Below are positions 35,640-44,900 of a stretch of DNA of 64,000 bases, one piece after another. Source of the DNA: Verrucomicrobiia bacterium (GTDB lineage: Bacteria > Verrucomicrobiota > Verrucomicrobiia > Limisphaerales > JAEYXS01); NCBI GenBank assembly GCA_036405135.1, contig DASWYF010000028.1, forward strand, positions 1 to 64,000, in the 5' to 3' direction. Every line of letters starts with the position of its first letter. Positions within the stretch are counted from its first letter, which is position 1. The notes beneath the pieces were generated by a model. That model was not told the origin of the DNA. It searched no databases and saw nothing but the letters and a program-made list of their open reading frames with translations. Both the position numbers and the translations under genes were made by a program.

Positions 35640-36419
35640 ATGACACGTCTGGCGAGTGTTTTGGCCATCGGTTTGCTGCTGGCCGTGAATCAAATTTCCC
35701 TGGCTGCTGAAGGGGCCACTACGGCGTCCAAGCCCACGGAAAATTCCTTGGGCATGAAGTTTGTCGCCGTCCCGGGCACCAAGGTGCTGTTCTGCATCTG
35801 GCCGACGCGCGCCCAGGACTTTGAAGCCTTTACCAAGGCCAAAAACATAGACCGCAAGTGGGCTGAGCCCGCCCTTGGTCCCACGCACCCGGTCGTCAAC
35901 GTGTCGTGGAAGGATGCCAAAGACTTTTGCGCGTGGCTGACGGAGCACGAGCGCAAAGCGGGCAAGATACCGGAAGGCTCCTACTACCGCCTGCCGACGG
36001 ATGAGGAATGGAGTGTGGCTGTCGGCATCGCGGACAAGGAGCAAGGCGCGACGCTGACGGACAAGATGTGGTCCGTGAAGCTCTACCCATGGGGAGAGGA
36101 TAAACGGCCGCCAAAAAACTTCGGCAACTACCTTGCGGAATGGATGGTCGATGATTTTGAGAAGACCTCGCCGGTGGGGAGTTTCAAGCCGAACGCTTTC
36201 GGTCTCTATGACATGTCCGGTAATGTCGCGCAGTGGTGTGAGGGTCTGCTGGATCCAAAAGCAACGGACCGCCGCCTGATCCGAGGCTGTTCGTGGAATC
36301 GCTCTGGTCATCCTTACAGTTGGTCCAGTTACCGTGCCCACGGGGATCTGGATCACTGGAGCGATGACCGTGGCTTCCGTGTGGTGCTGGCCAAGGAACC
36401 ATTGCCTGACAAACCTTAA
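35640..36419 (+). CDS. Secreted SUMF1/FGE-like domain protein
   Basis: From the ATG at 35640 (a GTG at 35628 is an alternative) the product has 259 residues with a signal peptide (ending near ISLAAEG). The rest is one formylglycine-generating-enzyme-like fold: NSLGMKFVAVPGTKVLF, HPVVNVSWKDAKDFCAWL, YRLPTDEEWSVAVG, GLYDMSGNVAQWCEG, and RGCSWNRSGHPYSWSSYR at the end with GFRVVLA. The two catalytic cysteines of true sulfatase-maturing FGE, which lie in the region after RGGSW, are not present, so this is probably a binding or other non-FGE member. Such proteins are common next to kinase genes in PVC bacteria. Confidence 0.85.
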   Translation: MTRLASVLAIGLLLAVNQISLAAEGATTASKPTENSLGMKFVAVPGTKVLFCIWPTRAQDFEAFTKAKNIDRKWAEPALGPTHPVVNVSWKDAKDFCAWLTEHERKAGKIPEGSYYRLPTDEEWSVAVGIADKEQGATLTDKMWSVKLYPWGEDKRPPKNFGNYLAEWMVDDFEKTSPVGSFKPNAFGLYDMSGNVAQWCEGLLDPKATDRRLIRGCSWNRSGHPYSWSSYRAHGDLDHWSDDRGFRVVLAKEPLPDKP

Positions 36420-36433
36420 TTTCCTGACATGCT

Positions 36434-36871
36434 ATGAAGACATCCATCGCTTTCGCCGTCGCCCTGATGTTAGTGGCTTTGATTCCTGCGCAAGGGGCTG
36501 ATCCAGAGCCCAAGGTGTTCCATGATCTTTCGGTCAAGATCGGCAAGAAGACGGCGGACAAGGTGTTCGAGATACCGGTCCCCAAGTCGAGGGTGCAAAA
36601 CTGTTCTGATACCGGGACGGCTTATGAGTATCGTGTCACGGGCACATTGACGGTGGATACCTCGGTGATCGGCGGGGATTTGCCGCCCAAGGTGACGGTG
36701 AGCGGATTGGACCGGCGTATCACGGGGAAGCTGGAGGCGGAGCGTCAGGCAACACTCCGGGTGAAACTGGCCATCAAAGCCAAGCCGCAGAAGGACAAGA
36801 CGAAGCCACCCGTTTACGAGTGGGTTTTCGAGGGCTTCACGCTGAAGGACGAGAAGGCGAATTGCAAATAG
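36434..36871 (+). CDS. Small secreted protein, unknown function
   Basis: A 145-residue protein with a signal peptide (residues 1-21, ALMLVALIPAQGADPEP) and a beta-rich mature part with alternating charged and hydrophobic residues (GTLTVDTSVIGGDLPPKVTV, ITGKLEAERQATLRVKLAIK). Two cysteines in the mature part (RVQNCSDTG and a final NCK) could form a disulfide. I recognise no family. It follows the SUMF1-like gene by 14 bases on the same strand and may be in the same transcript. Confidence 0.62.
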   Translation: MKTSIAFAVALMLVALIPAQGADPEPKVFHDLSVKIGKKTADKVFEIPVPKSRVQNCSDTGTAYEYRVTGTLTVDTSVIGGDLPPKVTVSGLDRRITGKLEAERQATLRVKLAIKAKPQKDKTKPPVYEWVFEGFTLKDEKANCK

Positions 36872-36980
36872 CGGTGCGGTGGGGTGATGGACGCAAACCC
36901 CGACTAAAACGCCGGGGCAAGGAGGCGCAGGATTATTAGCCACGGATCAACACGGAAGCACACAGATTGGGGGAAAGAAA

Positions 36981-37083
36981 ACAGGCGACTAGAAGGTCGC
37001 CTGTCTGGTTTTGTGATTGGGGGAGACTGGACAGGCGGTGGCGCCTGTCCCACTACATTGCGTGACGGGCGAGGGCGCCCGTC
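36981..37083. repeat. Cluster of three palindromes with co-varying stems
   Basis: Three hairpins in about 100 bases: ACAGGCGAC / GTCGCCTGT at 36981-37004; GACAGGCG-GTGG-CGCCTGTC at 37030-37049; GACGGGCG-AGGG-CGCCCGTC at 37064-37083. The last two differ at one stem position on both arms (A-T against G-C) and are each followed by C, C/G, ACTA, so they form a 34-base tandem unit. No T-run follows. A stretch CCACGGATCAACACGGAAGC at about 36940 resembles a common intergenic repeat in PVC genomes. Confidence 0.7.
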
Positions 37084-37119
37084 CGACTATGGCAGGTGAG
37101 GCGTCTGCTCCACTTCGGC

Positions 37120-38034
37120 TTACTTAGGATTCGCTGCACCCCAGCCGCGGACGAAACCGATGCATTGGGCGATGTCGGGCACGGAGTTGTCCCAGTTGTA
37201 TTCGTATTCGATGGAGATGTTGCCGTCGAATTTCTGGCGGCGGAGTTCGGCGAGCATGTCGCCGATGCCGGTGATGCCGGTGCCGAAGATCATGTCGTGG
37301 TTGCTGGGCCCAAGGGCGCCACGGTCTTTCATGTGGAGGCTGATGATGCGGCCTTCGAGGAGCTTGATGGCGTCGATGGCCTTGAGGCCGGAGGTCTGCC
37401 AGTGGCCGACATCGGCGGCGGCACCAATGCGCTTGTCGCGGTTCTTTACGAGGTTCAGGACGTATTCGGGGTTCCAGATCTTGTAATCGGTGTTTTCCAC
37501 CTGCTGGCCATCCGGGCCTTTCTTGAAGCGCTTGGCGTGCTGGTGGAAGCCGACCTTGATATCGTATTCCTTCACCATCTTCTCAATCATGTCGATGGAG
37601 CCATCGGATTCCGTGGTGATGGCGTAGAGGCCCATCTTTTTGGCGAACTCGAAGACCTTGCGAGCACCGGCTTCGTCATTCGGGATGGGGACGACGCCGT
37701 AGTTCACGACTTTGATGCCGTGTTTCTTGAGTTTCTCTTTTACGAGGTCGAGGATTTCGTCCGGAGCGTTGTGATTGCAGAAGGCGTCGGGGCGTTCCTT
37801 GCTGAGTTTGTGATTGGGGTAGAGCTCGATGACTTTGCCGCCGGTCATTTCGGTCTTTTCAATGGCTTCGAACAGGGTGAAGCGGTTGAAGCTGTAGGCT
37901 TGCACGCCCACGGCGAATCCGCCGGTGTGGTATTCAGCGGGGATGGGGTTGGCGGCTAAGGTGAGGCTGGCGGGAAGAACGGCCAGCGCGGCGATCAGGG
38001 ACAACAAGGCGCGTTTGGTGAACGGGGATTTCAT
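37120..38034 (-). CDS. Secreted sugar phosphate isomerase/epimerase-like TIM barrel
   Basis: From the ATG at 38034 the product has 304 residues with a signal peptide (AALAVLPASLTLAANP). The barrel is of the xylose isomerase-like / IolE type: VGVQAYSFNRFTLFEAIEK, KVIELYPNHKLS, GIKVVNYGVVPIP, then IKVGFHQHAKRF, AAADVGHWQTSG, ISLHMKDRG and ISIEYEYNWDNS. The E, D, H and E residues at the ends of strands in these segments could bind a divalent metal, as in the family. In PVC bacteria such proteins are exported. The substrate is unknown. An in-frame start at 38145 lacks a credible signal and is rejected. Confidence 0.83.
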   Translation of the reverse strand: MKSPFTKRALLSLIAALAVLPASLTLAANPIPAEYHTGGFAVGVQAYSFNRFTLFEAIEKTEMTGGKVIELYPNHKLSKERPDAFCNHNAPDEILDLVKEKLKKHGIKVVNYGVVPIPNDEAGARKVFEFAKKMGLYAITTESDGSIDMIEKMVKEYDIKVGFHQHAKRFKKGPDGQQVENTDYKIWNPEYVLNLVKNRDKRIGAAADVGHWQTSGLKAIDAIKLLEGRIISLHMKDRGALGPSNHDMIFGTGITGIGDMLAELRRQKFDGNISIEYEYNWDNSVPDIAQCIGFVRGWGAANPK

Positions 38035-38131
38035 GGGGGATGTGATAGCGGGTAAGGGCTTGGGGAGCAATGATGAATGAAGAAGGAGCTGGGGAAACAT
38101 CGAACATGAGAGGGAGGAGGTTAGGTCTGCC

Positions 38132-38159
38132 TCCTGATCCCGCATGCGGGACAGCTACG
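38132..38159. repeat. Dispersed 28-bp palindromic element, copy 2
   Basis: Matches 25 of 28 bases with 25223-25250. The stem TCCCGC/GCGGGA has an AT centre in place of GT; the tail AGCTACG follows. Confidence 0.6.
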
Positions 38160-38167
38160 AGAGAGGA

Positions 38168-38184
38168 ATCGAGGACGACGACGA
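38168..38184. repeat. ATCGAGGACGACGACGA element, copy 2
   Basis: An exact 17-base match to positions 26-42. Both copies are followed within 60 bases by similar GATTA and TCTGGTGGG stretches, so the element may be longer and degenerate. A low-complexity GAC repeat alone could also give this. Confidence 0.5.
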
Positions 38185-38270
38185 GGTCGAGGGACGATTT
38201 CGATTATTAGGGGGTGCTTGCGGTCTGGTGGGGGACGGGCGATGATGGGGCGTAGCGGAAAGTATTTGAA

Positions 38271-40106
38271 ATGGCGAATCATGCAGGATTGACGGCGGCG
38301 GACCCGGCGTATGCGAAGAAGCGCTCCACTTGGGAGGTGCTGAAACGGGTGGCGGTGTATCTAAAACCTTATCGGGCTTTGTCGCTGGCGACGATCGCCT
38401 GTGCGTTGCTGACGGTGCTTTGCTCGTTCGCGTATCCGAAGCTGACGGAGTATATCATCGACCATGTGATCGGTGGGAAGCGAGGGGATCTGCTGGTGCC
38501 GTCCATCTTGGCGTTGTTGGGGGCGTTTGTGTTGCGGGATGTGTTCGATAGTATCCGTATCCGCATCAACAATATCTTGGAGCAGAATGTGGTGTATGAC
38601 ATGCGGCGGGAGGTTTATGGGAAGTTGCAACGGCTGCCAGTGGGGTATTTCGATCAGCGGGCTTCGGGGGATCTGATGACGCGGGTGATCGAGGATGTGA
38701 ATTCCGTGGAGCGAGTATTGATCGATGGCACGGAGCAGGGGGCGGTAGCGATCCTGAGCATCTTTGGCGTTTTGGGCATCTTGTTTTATACGAATCCGAC
38801 GCTGACTTGGCTGGCGTTGATACCCATTCCGCTGCTTTCGGCGGGGGCGCTGTGGTATACGCTCACGGCGCACAAGCGGTATCGGGTGCAGCGGGAGGCT
38901 TCGAGTGCAATGAATGCCTTGCTGATGGATAACTTGCAGGGTATCCGGCAGATCAAGGCGTTCGGGCGGCAGGAGCACGAGGATGTGCGGTTTTCAGAGC
39001 GGGCGGAGAAGCTGCGGGAGGGGACATTGCTCATCATGCGGGCATGGGCGAATTATTCGCCAGCGATGAAGTTTGTGGCGTCGGCAGGGTCGGTGCTGGT
39101 GTTGTGGTATGGCGGGAATCAGGTCTTGAACGGGCAGATGACGGTGGGTGAGTTGGTGAGCTTTCTCCTGTTCCTCGGGTTGTTCTATGATCCGGTGAAT
39201 CGTTTGCATGGGCTCAACCAGATGATGCAGGCCGCGCGCGCGGCGGGTGAACGAGTATTTGATATTCTCGATACGCCGCTGGAGCGGTCGGCGGCGGAGA
39301 AGTTGGGTAAATTGAAGGAACCGGTACGGGGTGAGGTGGTTTATGAAAGGGTGACGTTCAGTTATGGACCGGAGAAGGTGGTGCTGAAGGGCGTGAGCTT
39401 GCATGCGAAGCCGGGGCAGATGATCGCCTTAGTGGGGCCGACGGGTGCGGGGAAGTCCACGATTGTGAATCTGTTACCGGGTTTCTATGAGGCGACGGGC
39501 GGGAAGATCACGATCGATGGGCAGGATGTGAGCGGCATCTCGCTGGAGTCATTGCGTGAGCATATCAGTGTAGTGAGCCAGGAGGCGTTTCTCTTCAATG
39601 GGACGATTCGCGAGAACATTCTTTATGGACGCTTGGAAGCGACGGAGGCGGAGCTGATCTCGGCGGCGAAGGCGGCGAATTGTTATGAGTTCATCAGCCG
39701 GTTGCCGGAGGGATTCGACTCCAAGGTGGGTGAGCGCGGGGTGAAATTGAGCGTGGGCGAGAAGCAGCGGGTGAGCATTGCGCGGGCTTTGTTGAAGAAT
39801 TCACCGATCATCATTCTGGACGAGGCGACGGCGTCCGTGGATACGGCGACGGAGAAGCTGATCCAGGAGGCGTTCGAGCATCTGATGGCGGGGCGGACGA
39901 GTTTTGTCATCGCGCATCGCTTGAGCACGATCCGGAATGCGGACCAGATTTTGGTCTTGCGGCACGGGGAAATCATCGAGCGCGGGAACCATGAGGAGTT
40001 GCTGGATGCGGGCGGGCTCTATGCGAAGCTGGCGCGGATCCAGGATACGCGGTCGATCGAGGAAGGCTTCGAGAAGCTGGAGTCGGTTGCACCGACGGGC
40101 CAGTAG
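38271..40106 (+). CDS. ABC exporter, fused permease and ATPase (MsbA-like)
   Basis: A 611-residue half transporter. About residues 1-340 form a six-span transmembrane domain (AVYLKPYRALSLATIACALL, then VYDMRREVYGKLQRLPVGYF, a typical type I exporter coupling segment). The ATPase domain has Walker A GPTGAGKST, the signature LSVGEKQR (usual LSGGQ is changed to SVGEK), Walker B IIILDEATASVD and the H-loop IAHRLSTI. It should work as a homodimer in the inner membrane, flipping lipid A or another amphiphile; the substrate is not shown. It is a single gene, and its ATG at 38271 is well placed. Confidence 0.95.
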   Translation: MANHAGLTAADPAYAKKRSTWEVLKRVAVYLKPYRALSLATIACALLTVLCSFAYPKLTEYIIDHVIGGKRGDLLVPSILALLGAFVLRDVFDSIRIRINNILEQNVVYDMRREVYGKLQRLPVGYFDQRASGDLMTRVIEDVNSVERVLIDGTEQGAVAILSIFGVLGILFYTNPTLTWLALIPIPLLSAGALWYTLTAHKRYRVQREASSAMNALLMDNLQGIRQIKAFGRQEHEDVRFSERAEKLREGTLLIMRAWANYSPAMKFVASAGSVLVLWYGGNQVLNGQMTVGELVSFLLFLGLFYDPVNRLHGLNQMMQAARAAGERVFDILDTPLERSAAEKLGKLKEPVRGEVVYERVTFSYGPEKVVLKGVSLHAKPGQMIALVGPTGAGKSTIVNLLPGFYEATGGKITIDGQDVSGISLESLREHISVVSQEAFLFNGTIRENILYGRLEATEAELISAAKAANCYEFISRLPEGFDSKVGERGVKLSVGEKQRVSIARALLKNSPIIILDEATASVDTATEKLIQEAFEHLMAGRTSFVIAHRLSTIRNADQILVLRHGEIIERGNHEELLDAGGLYAKLARIQDTRSIEEGFEKLESVAPTGQ

Positions 40107-40311
40107 GCAATGAGTTTCAAGTTTTCAGTGGGAAATGGCGCAGTCAGGACATGGGTAACACTAGGAAGATGGGAGGCTTCTCCAAATGTGAGAAAGCCGC
40201 AGCACCAGTCTTTTTCAATTTTGAGAACAGGGGATAAGGGGTGCTAAATTCTTGTGACATGCACGGTTTGCCGTTGCCAAGTGTCCTGTTGCTGGCTAGA
40301 CAGTGCGCCAC

Positions 40312-41757
40312 ATGAACATTTTTTGGGGTAAAAATTTCAAGGTAACCACACTTTCACTGGCTCTTTCAGCAGGTCTTTTCGCGACGCAGTCTTTCGGTGC
40401 GGCGCCTGAAGTGGAGAAGATCATGGCGGATGCGGCTAAAGGTGATGCGAGGGCGCAGACGCAACTGGGTATCCTCTATTATCAAGGGCAGGGAGTACTC
40501 CAGCATTTCGGTGATGCGGCCACGTGGTTCAAGAAAGCGGCTGAGCAGGGCGAAGTGGTGGCGCAGCGCGTATTGGGTATCATGTATTTCCGTGGTCAGG
40601 GTGTGGCGGTGGATAATGCGCAGGGTTTGAAGTGGCTGACGCTGGCGGCGGAAGGTGGCGATGCGACGGCGCAAACGGAGGCGGCATACTACTACGTGAA
40701 TGGTGGCGCAGGTGTGGAGAAGGATTACGCGAAGGCGGCGAAGTTTTACCGGAAGGCGGCGGAGCAGGGTGTGGTGCTTGCGCAGCGTAACCTCGGTGTG
40801 ATGTATCTCAAGGGTTGGGGCGTTAAGCTGGATTACACGGAAGCGGCGAAGTGGCTCGGCAAGGCGGCGGAGAAAGGTGACGTCCAATCACAGAACGAAC
40901 TTGGCTGGTTGATGTCCTCCGGTCTCGCGGGCAAGCAAGATCCTGCTGAAGCGGTGAAGCTCTTCCGACAGGCGGCGGAAAAAGGCGAGGCCACAGCACA
41001 AAAGAATTTGGGCATCCTCTACTTCTTCGGCAACGGTGTGGAGAAGAATGACACGGAGGCGAAGAAGTGGTTCACGAAAGCAGCGGAAGGGAAAAATCCG
41101 CAAGCGTATTACTACCTCGGTCTCATGAACGCGCGCGGTCGTGGTGGCGAGACGAACATGGTGGCGGCGGTGGAGAATTACAAGAAGGCGGCGGAGCTGG
41201 GTGACATCACTTCACAGAACGAACTGGGCTGGATGTATGACACGGGTTCCGGTGTGAAGGAAGACGACAAGCAGGCGTTCACCTGGTACTCGAAGGCGGC
41301 TGAAGGCGGGTTGGCGATCGCGCAACACAACCTCGGTGTCATGTATGCGAACGGGAAGGGCGTGGCGAAGAATGAAGCTGAGGCATACAAGTGGTACTTG
41401 AAGGCGGCGGAGCAAGGTCTCGTCCGTTCCCAGAACGAAGTGGGCTGGATGCTGGACCAAGGCAAGGGTGTGACGGCGGATCAGAATGCGGCGCTGGTGT
41501 GGTTCCAAAAAGCGGCGAACGCAGGACTGGATCTGGCGCAATATAACTTGGGTGTGTTCCTGGCAAACGGCAAGGGAACGCAGAAGGACTTGGTGGAGGC
41601 GTACAAGTGGTTCAATCTGGCGGCATCCCAAGGCAACACGAACGCGGTGAACAATCGCCAATTTGTTTTGCAACAGTTGAAACCTGAGGAAGTGACCGAG
41701 GCTCAAAAACGGGCATCGGCTTTCCAAAGTGACTTGGAAAAGCGCAGCAAAAAATAG
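40312..41757 (+). CDS. Sel1-like repeat protein, exported
   Basis: From the ATG at 40312 the product has 481 residues (a GTG at 40303 gives three more). A signal peptide (ALSAGLFATQSFGAAP) is followed by eleven 36-residue Sel1 repeats of the form A-x-x-x-L-G-x-M-Y-x-x-G-x-G-V-x-x-D-x-x-x-A-x-x-W-x-x-K-A-A-E-x-G. Two are irregular: one lacks a glycine and one has NGGAGV. Sel1 repeats make helical superhelices for protein binding. The mature protein should be periplasmic or outer-membrane associated. Its end is 182 bases before the giant exoprotein gene, so a link with it is possible but not shown. Confidence 0.93.
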   Translation: MNIFWGKNFKVTTLSLALSAGLFATQSFGAAPEVEKIMADAAKGDARAQTQLGILYYQGQGVLQHFGDAATWFKKAAEQGEVVAQRVLGIMYFRGQGVAVDNAQGLKWLTLAAEGGDATAQTEAAYYYVNGGAGVEKDYAKAAKFYRKAAEQGVVLAQRNLGVMYLKGWGVKLDYTEAAKWLGKAAEKGDVQSQNELGWLMSSGLAGKQDPAEAVKLFRQAAEKGEATAQKNLGILYFFGNGVEKNDTEAKKWFTKAAEGKNPQAYYYLGLMNARGRGGETNMVAAVENYKKAAELGDITSQNELGWMYDTGSGVKEDDKQAFTWYSKAAEGGLAIAQHNLGVMYANGKGVAKNEAEAYKWYLKAAEQGLVRSQNEVGWMLDQGKGVTADQNAALVWFQKAANAGLDLAQYNLGVFLANGKGTQKDLVEAYKWFNLAASQGNTNAVNNRQFVLQQLKPEEVTEAQKRASAFQSDLEKRSKK

Positions 41758-41939
41758 CTGGTTCTAGGGGTTTTCACTCATTTTTATCTGCGGGAAAGGC
41801 CCAGTTTTTGCTGTTTGCATTACTGATTTGTATCGTAGTTGGAACGGTATAAAAAAGCGTGTCCCATTCCTAACTTGACATTTTGCAACGTGTTAGGCAG
41901 AAAAGATGCGCAAAGTGAGAGAGTAGCACCAATAGTCCC

Positions 41940-44900
41940 ATGAAAAACAAGCTGTTTACAGGGCTGGTTTTGTCGTCTCTGGCGACAAGCCTCGCGGTAA
42001 ATCAGGGTCACGCGAATCCTTTGGGGGGGACCGTCGCGGCGGGTAATGCGACGATTACCGGCGAGGGAAGTGCGCTGACCACGATCAACCAGACGAGTCA
42101 AACTGCCGTCATCAACTGGCAGGATTTTTCCATTGGTCTGGGCGAGATCACGCGCTTCATTCAACCAGGTGCCGACTCTGCAGTGCTGAACCGTGTACTC
42201 TCCGGTTCACCCTCCCAACTGTTGGGTACGCTCCAGGCGAATGGGCAGGTGTATCTCATCAACCCGAACGGTATCTTCATCGGGTCGTCGGGTCAGATCA
42301 ACGTGAATACGTTCGTGGCCTCCACGCTCGATATCGCAGACAGCGCCTTCCTTTCTGGTGGCAATATGCAGTTCCTCGGCAGCACGACGGCTGGCATCGA
42401 GAACTTGGGTACGATCAACGCCCTCGGTGGCGACATTTTCCTTTTCGGTCACACGGTCAAAAACTCCGGTACGATCAACGCGAGCGGTACGGCTGGTCTC
42501 GCGGCGGGCATGAGCATCGAACTCCGGCAGCAGGGTAATGAACGTATTGGTGTGTTGCTCGGTAACACGGCAGCTCCGACGGAGACGGGTGTTGATAACC
42601 AGGGCTTGGTCCAGGCGACTTCTGTGGAAGTGAACGCGGCGGGTGGTAACATCTACGCCGTGGCGATCAACAACGGCGGTACGGTTCGTGCGCAGCCGAC
42701 GTTGGTGATGGAGGGCGGGAAGCTGGTCTTGAAGTCGGTCGGCGGTACGGTGATCAACTCGGGCACGTTGGATGCCTCGAACGCGGATGGCAAGGGTGGC
42801 GATATCGTGGTGGCGGGTGACAAGGTGGGTATCATGGACGGCTCGGTGGTGAATGCGAGCGGTTCAACGGGTGGTGGCACGGTGAAGATCGGCGGTGGCT
42901 TCCAGGGCAATGACGCCTCGGTGGTGAATGCGAGCAAGACTTTTGTGGGAACGGGCGCCCAGATTTTGGCGGACGCGACCACGGTGGGTGATGGTGGTAC
43001 GGTGATCGTCTGGTCTGATGAGGTGACGCGTTTCGGTGGTAGCATCTCGGCCAAGGGTGGTGCGCAGGGTGGCAATGGTGGTTTTGCAGAGGTATCCGGC
43101 AAGGAATACTTGCAGTTCACGGGCGGTGTGGATCTTCGGGCTTCTGCCGGTATCACGGGGACGTTGCTCTTGGATCCGCGTAACATCCAGATCTTGGATG
43201 GTAACATTGATCCGGTATCGGCCAATGATGCATTTGCAGAGAATGCGACTTTGAATGTCATCTTCGACTCCTCTGACATTGAAACGTTGTTGAACAGTGC
43301 CAATGTGACCTTGCAGGCGAACAACGACATCACGGTGGACAGTGACATCGTGGCGACGGCGGGTGCGTTCAGCCTGCAACTTCAAGCGGGCCGTAACATC
43401 TTCATCAACCAGAACATCACGGTCCTTGGCAGTTTCACTGCCATTGCAAATGATACCACGGCCATCTCCGCAAACCGTGTGGCTGGTGCTGGTGCCATAA
43501 CCATGGCGGGCACGGCCACGCTGTCTGCGGCTGGAAATGTGACCCTTACACTGGATACCCTCTCCACTTCGGGAGATATCACGGTTTCCAAGATCGATGC
43601 GGGCGGCTCGGTTTTCATCAGCAATAACGGTACGACGGCGGGCAGTGATGTCCTTATGGCGGATGCCGGCTCATTGATTACGGTGGGTGCCGGTCAGGCG
43701 CTGGGGGTTCGCGCGGTCACTGGGGACATCGGCACGGGAGCCTTTCCGTTGGTGGCGCAATCTTCGGGAGCTTTGATGGCATTTGAAGCTGCTGCCTCCG
43801 GCAACATCTTTGCGTTTGTCCGGGATGCCGTCAATGTGGGTGGTGCCTCGGGGTTCATCAGTGGTATCTCGGCTGGCGGCACGCTCAGTCTGACGGCCCA
43901 AGGTAACATCACCCAGAACGAGCTGATCACCGCCTCCGGTGCGGCGACTTTCACGGTGGATACGGCCAACCCGGCGGATGTGCTGCTGGGATCGCAGGCC
44001 AATAACTTTGGCGGGACGCTCACGATCCAGGAAGCCAACGGCGGACTTTTGCAAGATGTGGCGGTTCGTAACGTCAATGCGGCTCCAGCTTACCCGGTCA
44101 TTACAACGACGGGTACGTTGCGTGATCTGACACTGATTTTCGATAATGCCAACCTGACCCTCCCGGCGACGACGATCACGGGTAACTTGGTAGCGACTTC
44201 CGGCACGGGCTCAATCGCTCAGAGCGGTATCTTGACGGTTCCAGGGACGACGACTTTGAGCGCTGGAACGACTATCACCTTGGGCTCGGCGAACGAGTTC
44301 ACCGGTGCGGTGGCTTCGACCTCGGCGGGTAACACGACTTTGGTGGATGCGACGGCGATCGTGTTGGGCACCTCTTCGGTGGGTGGCAACCTTTCGGTGA
44401 CGGCTGGTACGGGTATCACTCAGACGGGCGTGTTGACGGTGACGGGTGCGAGCACATTCACGGATACGGGTGCGGATCAGGACATCGTCCTGACCCAGGC
44501 CAACCAGTTTGGTAGCACGGTGAATGCGAGCGGCCTGAACGTGAGCATCACGGAAGCGAACGGCTTGGTGATGGGTAACGTCACGGTGGGTGGTAACCTG
44601 ACGGTATCCGTCACGGCGGGCGACATTACGAGCACGGCGGGTGGTACGGGTATCGATGTGGCGGGCACGAGCAGCTTCACGGCGAGCGGTGCGGGAGTGA
44701 GCATCACGTTGGATAACACGAGCAACGACTTCACCGGTGCGGTTTCCATCAGCGGACCGGGCGGTCTGGCGAATGTGTCCATCTTCGACTTGTCGGCCTT
44801 GGTGCTGAATGCGGTGTCTGTCACGGGCAACCTGACGGTCACGGCCACGGGCATCACCCAGAGCGGAGTGATCACGGTGGGCGGCGCGACCACCTTGGAC

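Noticed and set aside
40145-40161. CAGGACATGGGTAACAC, which recalls from memory the end of some IS481-type insertion sequences
   Set aside because: Only a single short end is seen; there is no second end, no transposase fragment and no target duplication, so it cannot be supported as a mobile element.
41826-41903. TATAAA at 41849 and TTGACA at 41875 considered as promoter of the giant gene
   Set aside because: Neither has a good partner box at 16-18 bases; promoter consensus in this phylum is poorly known to me, so I do not list it.
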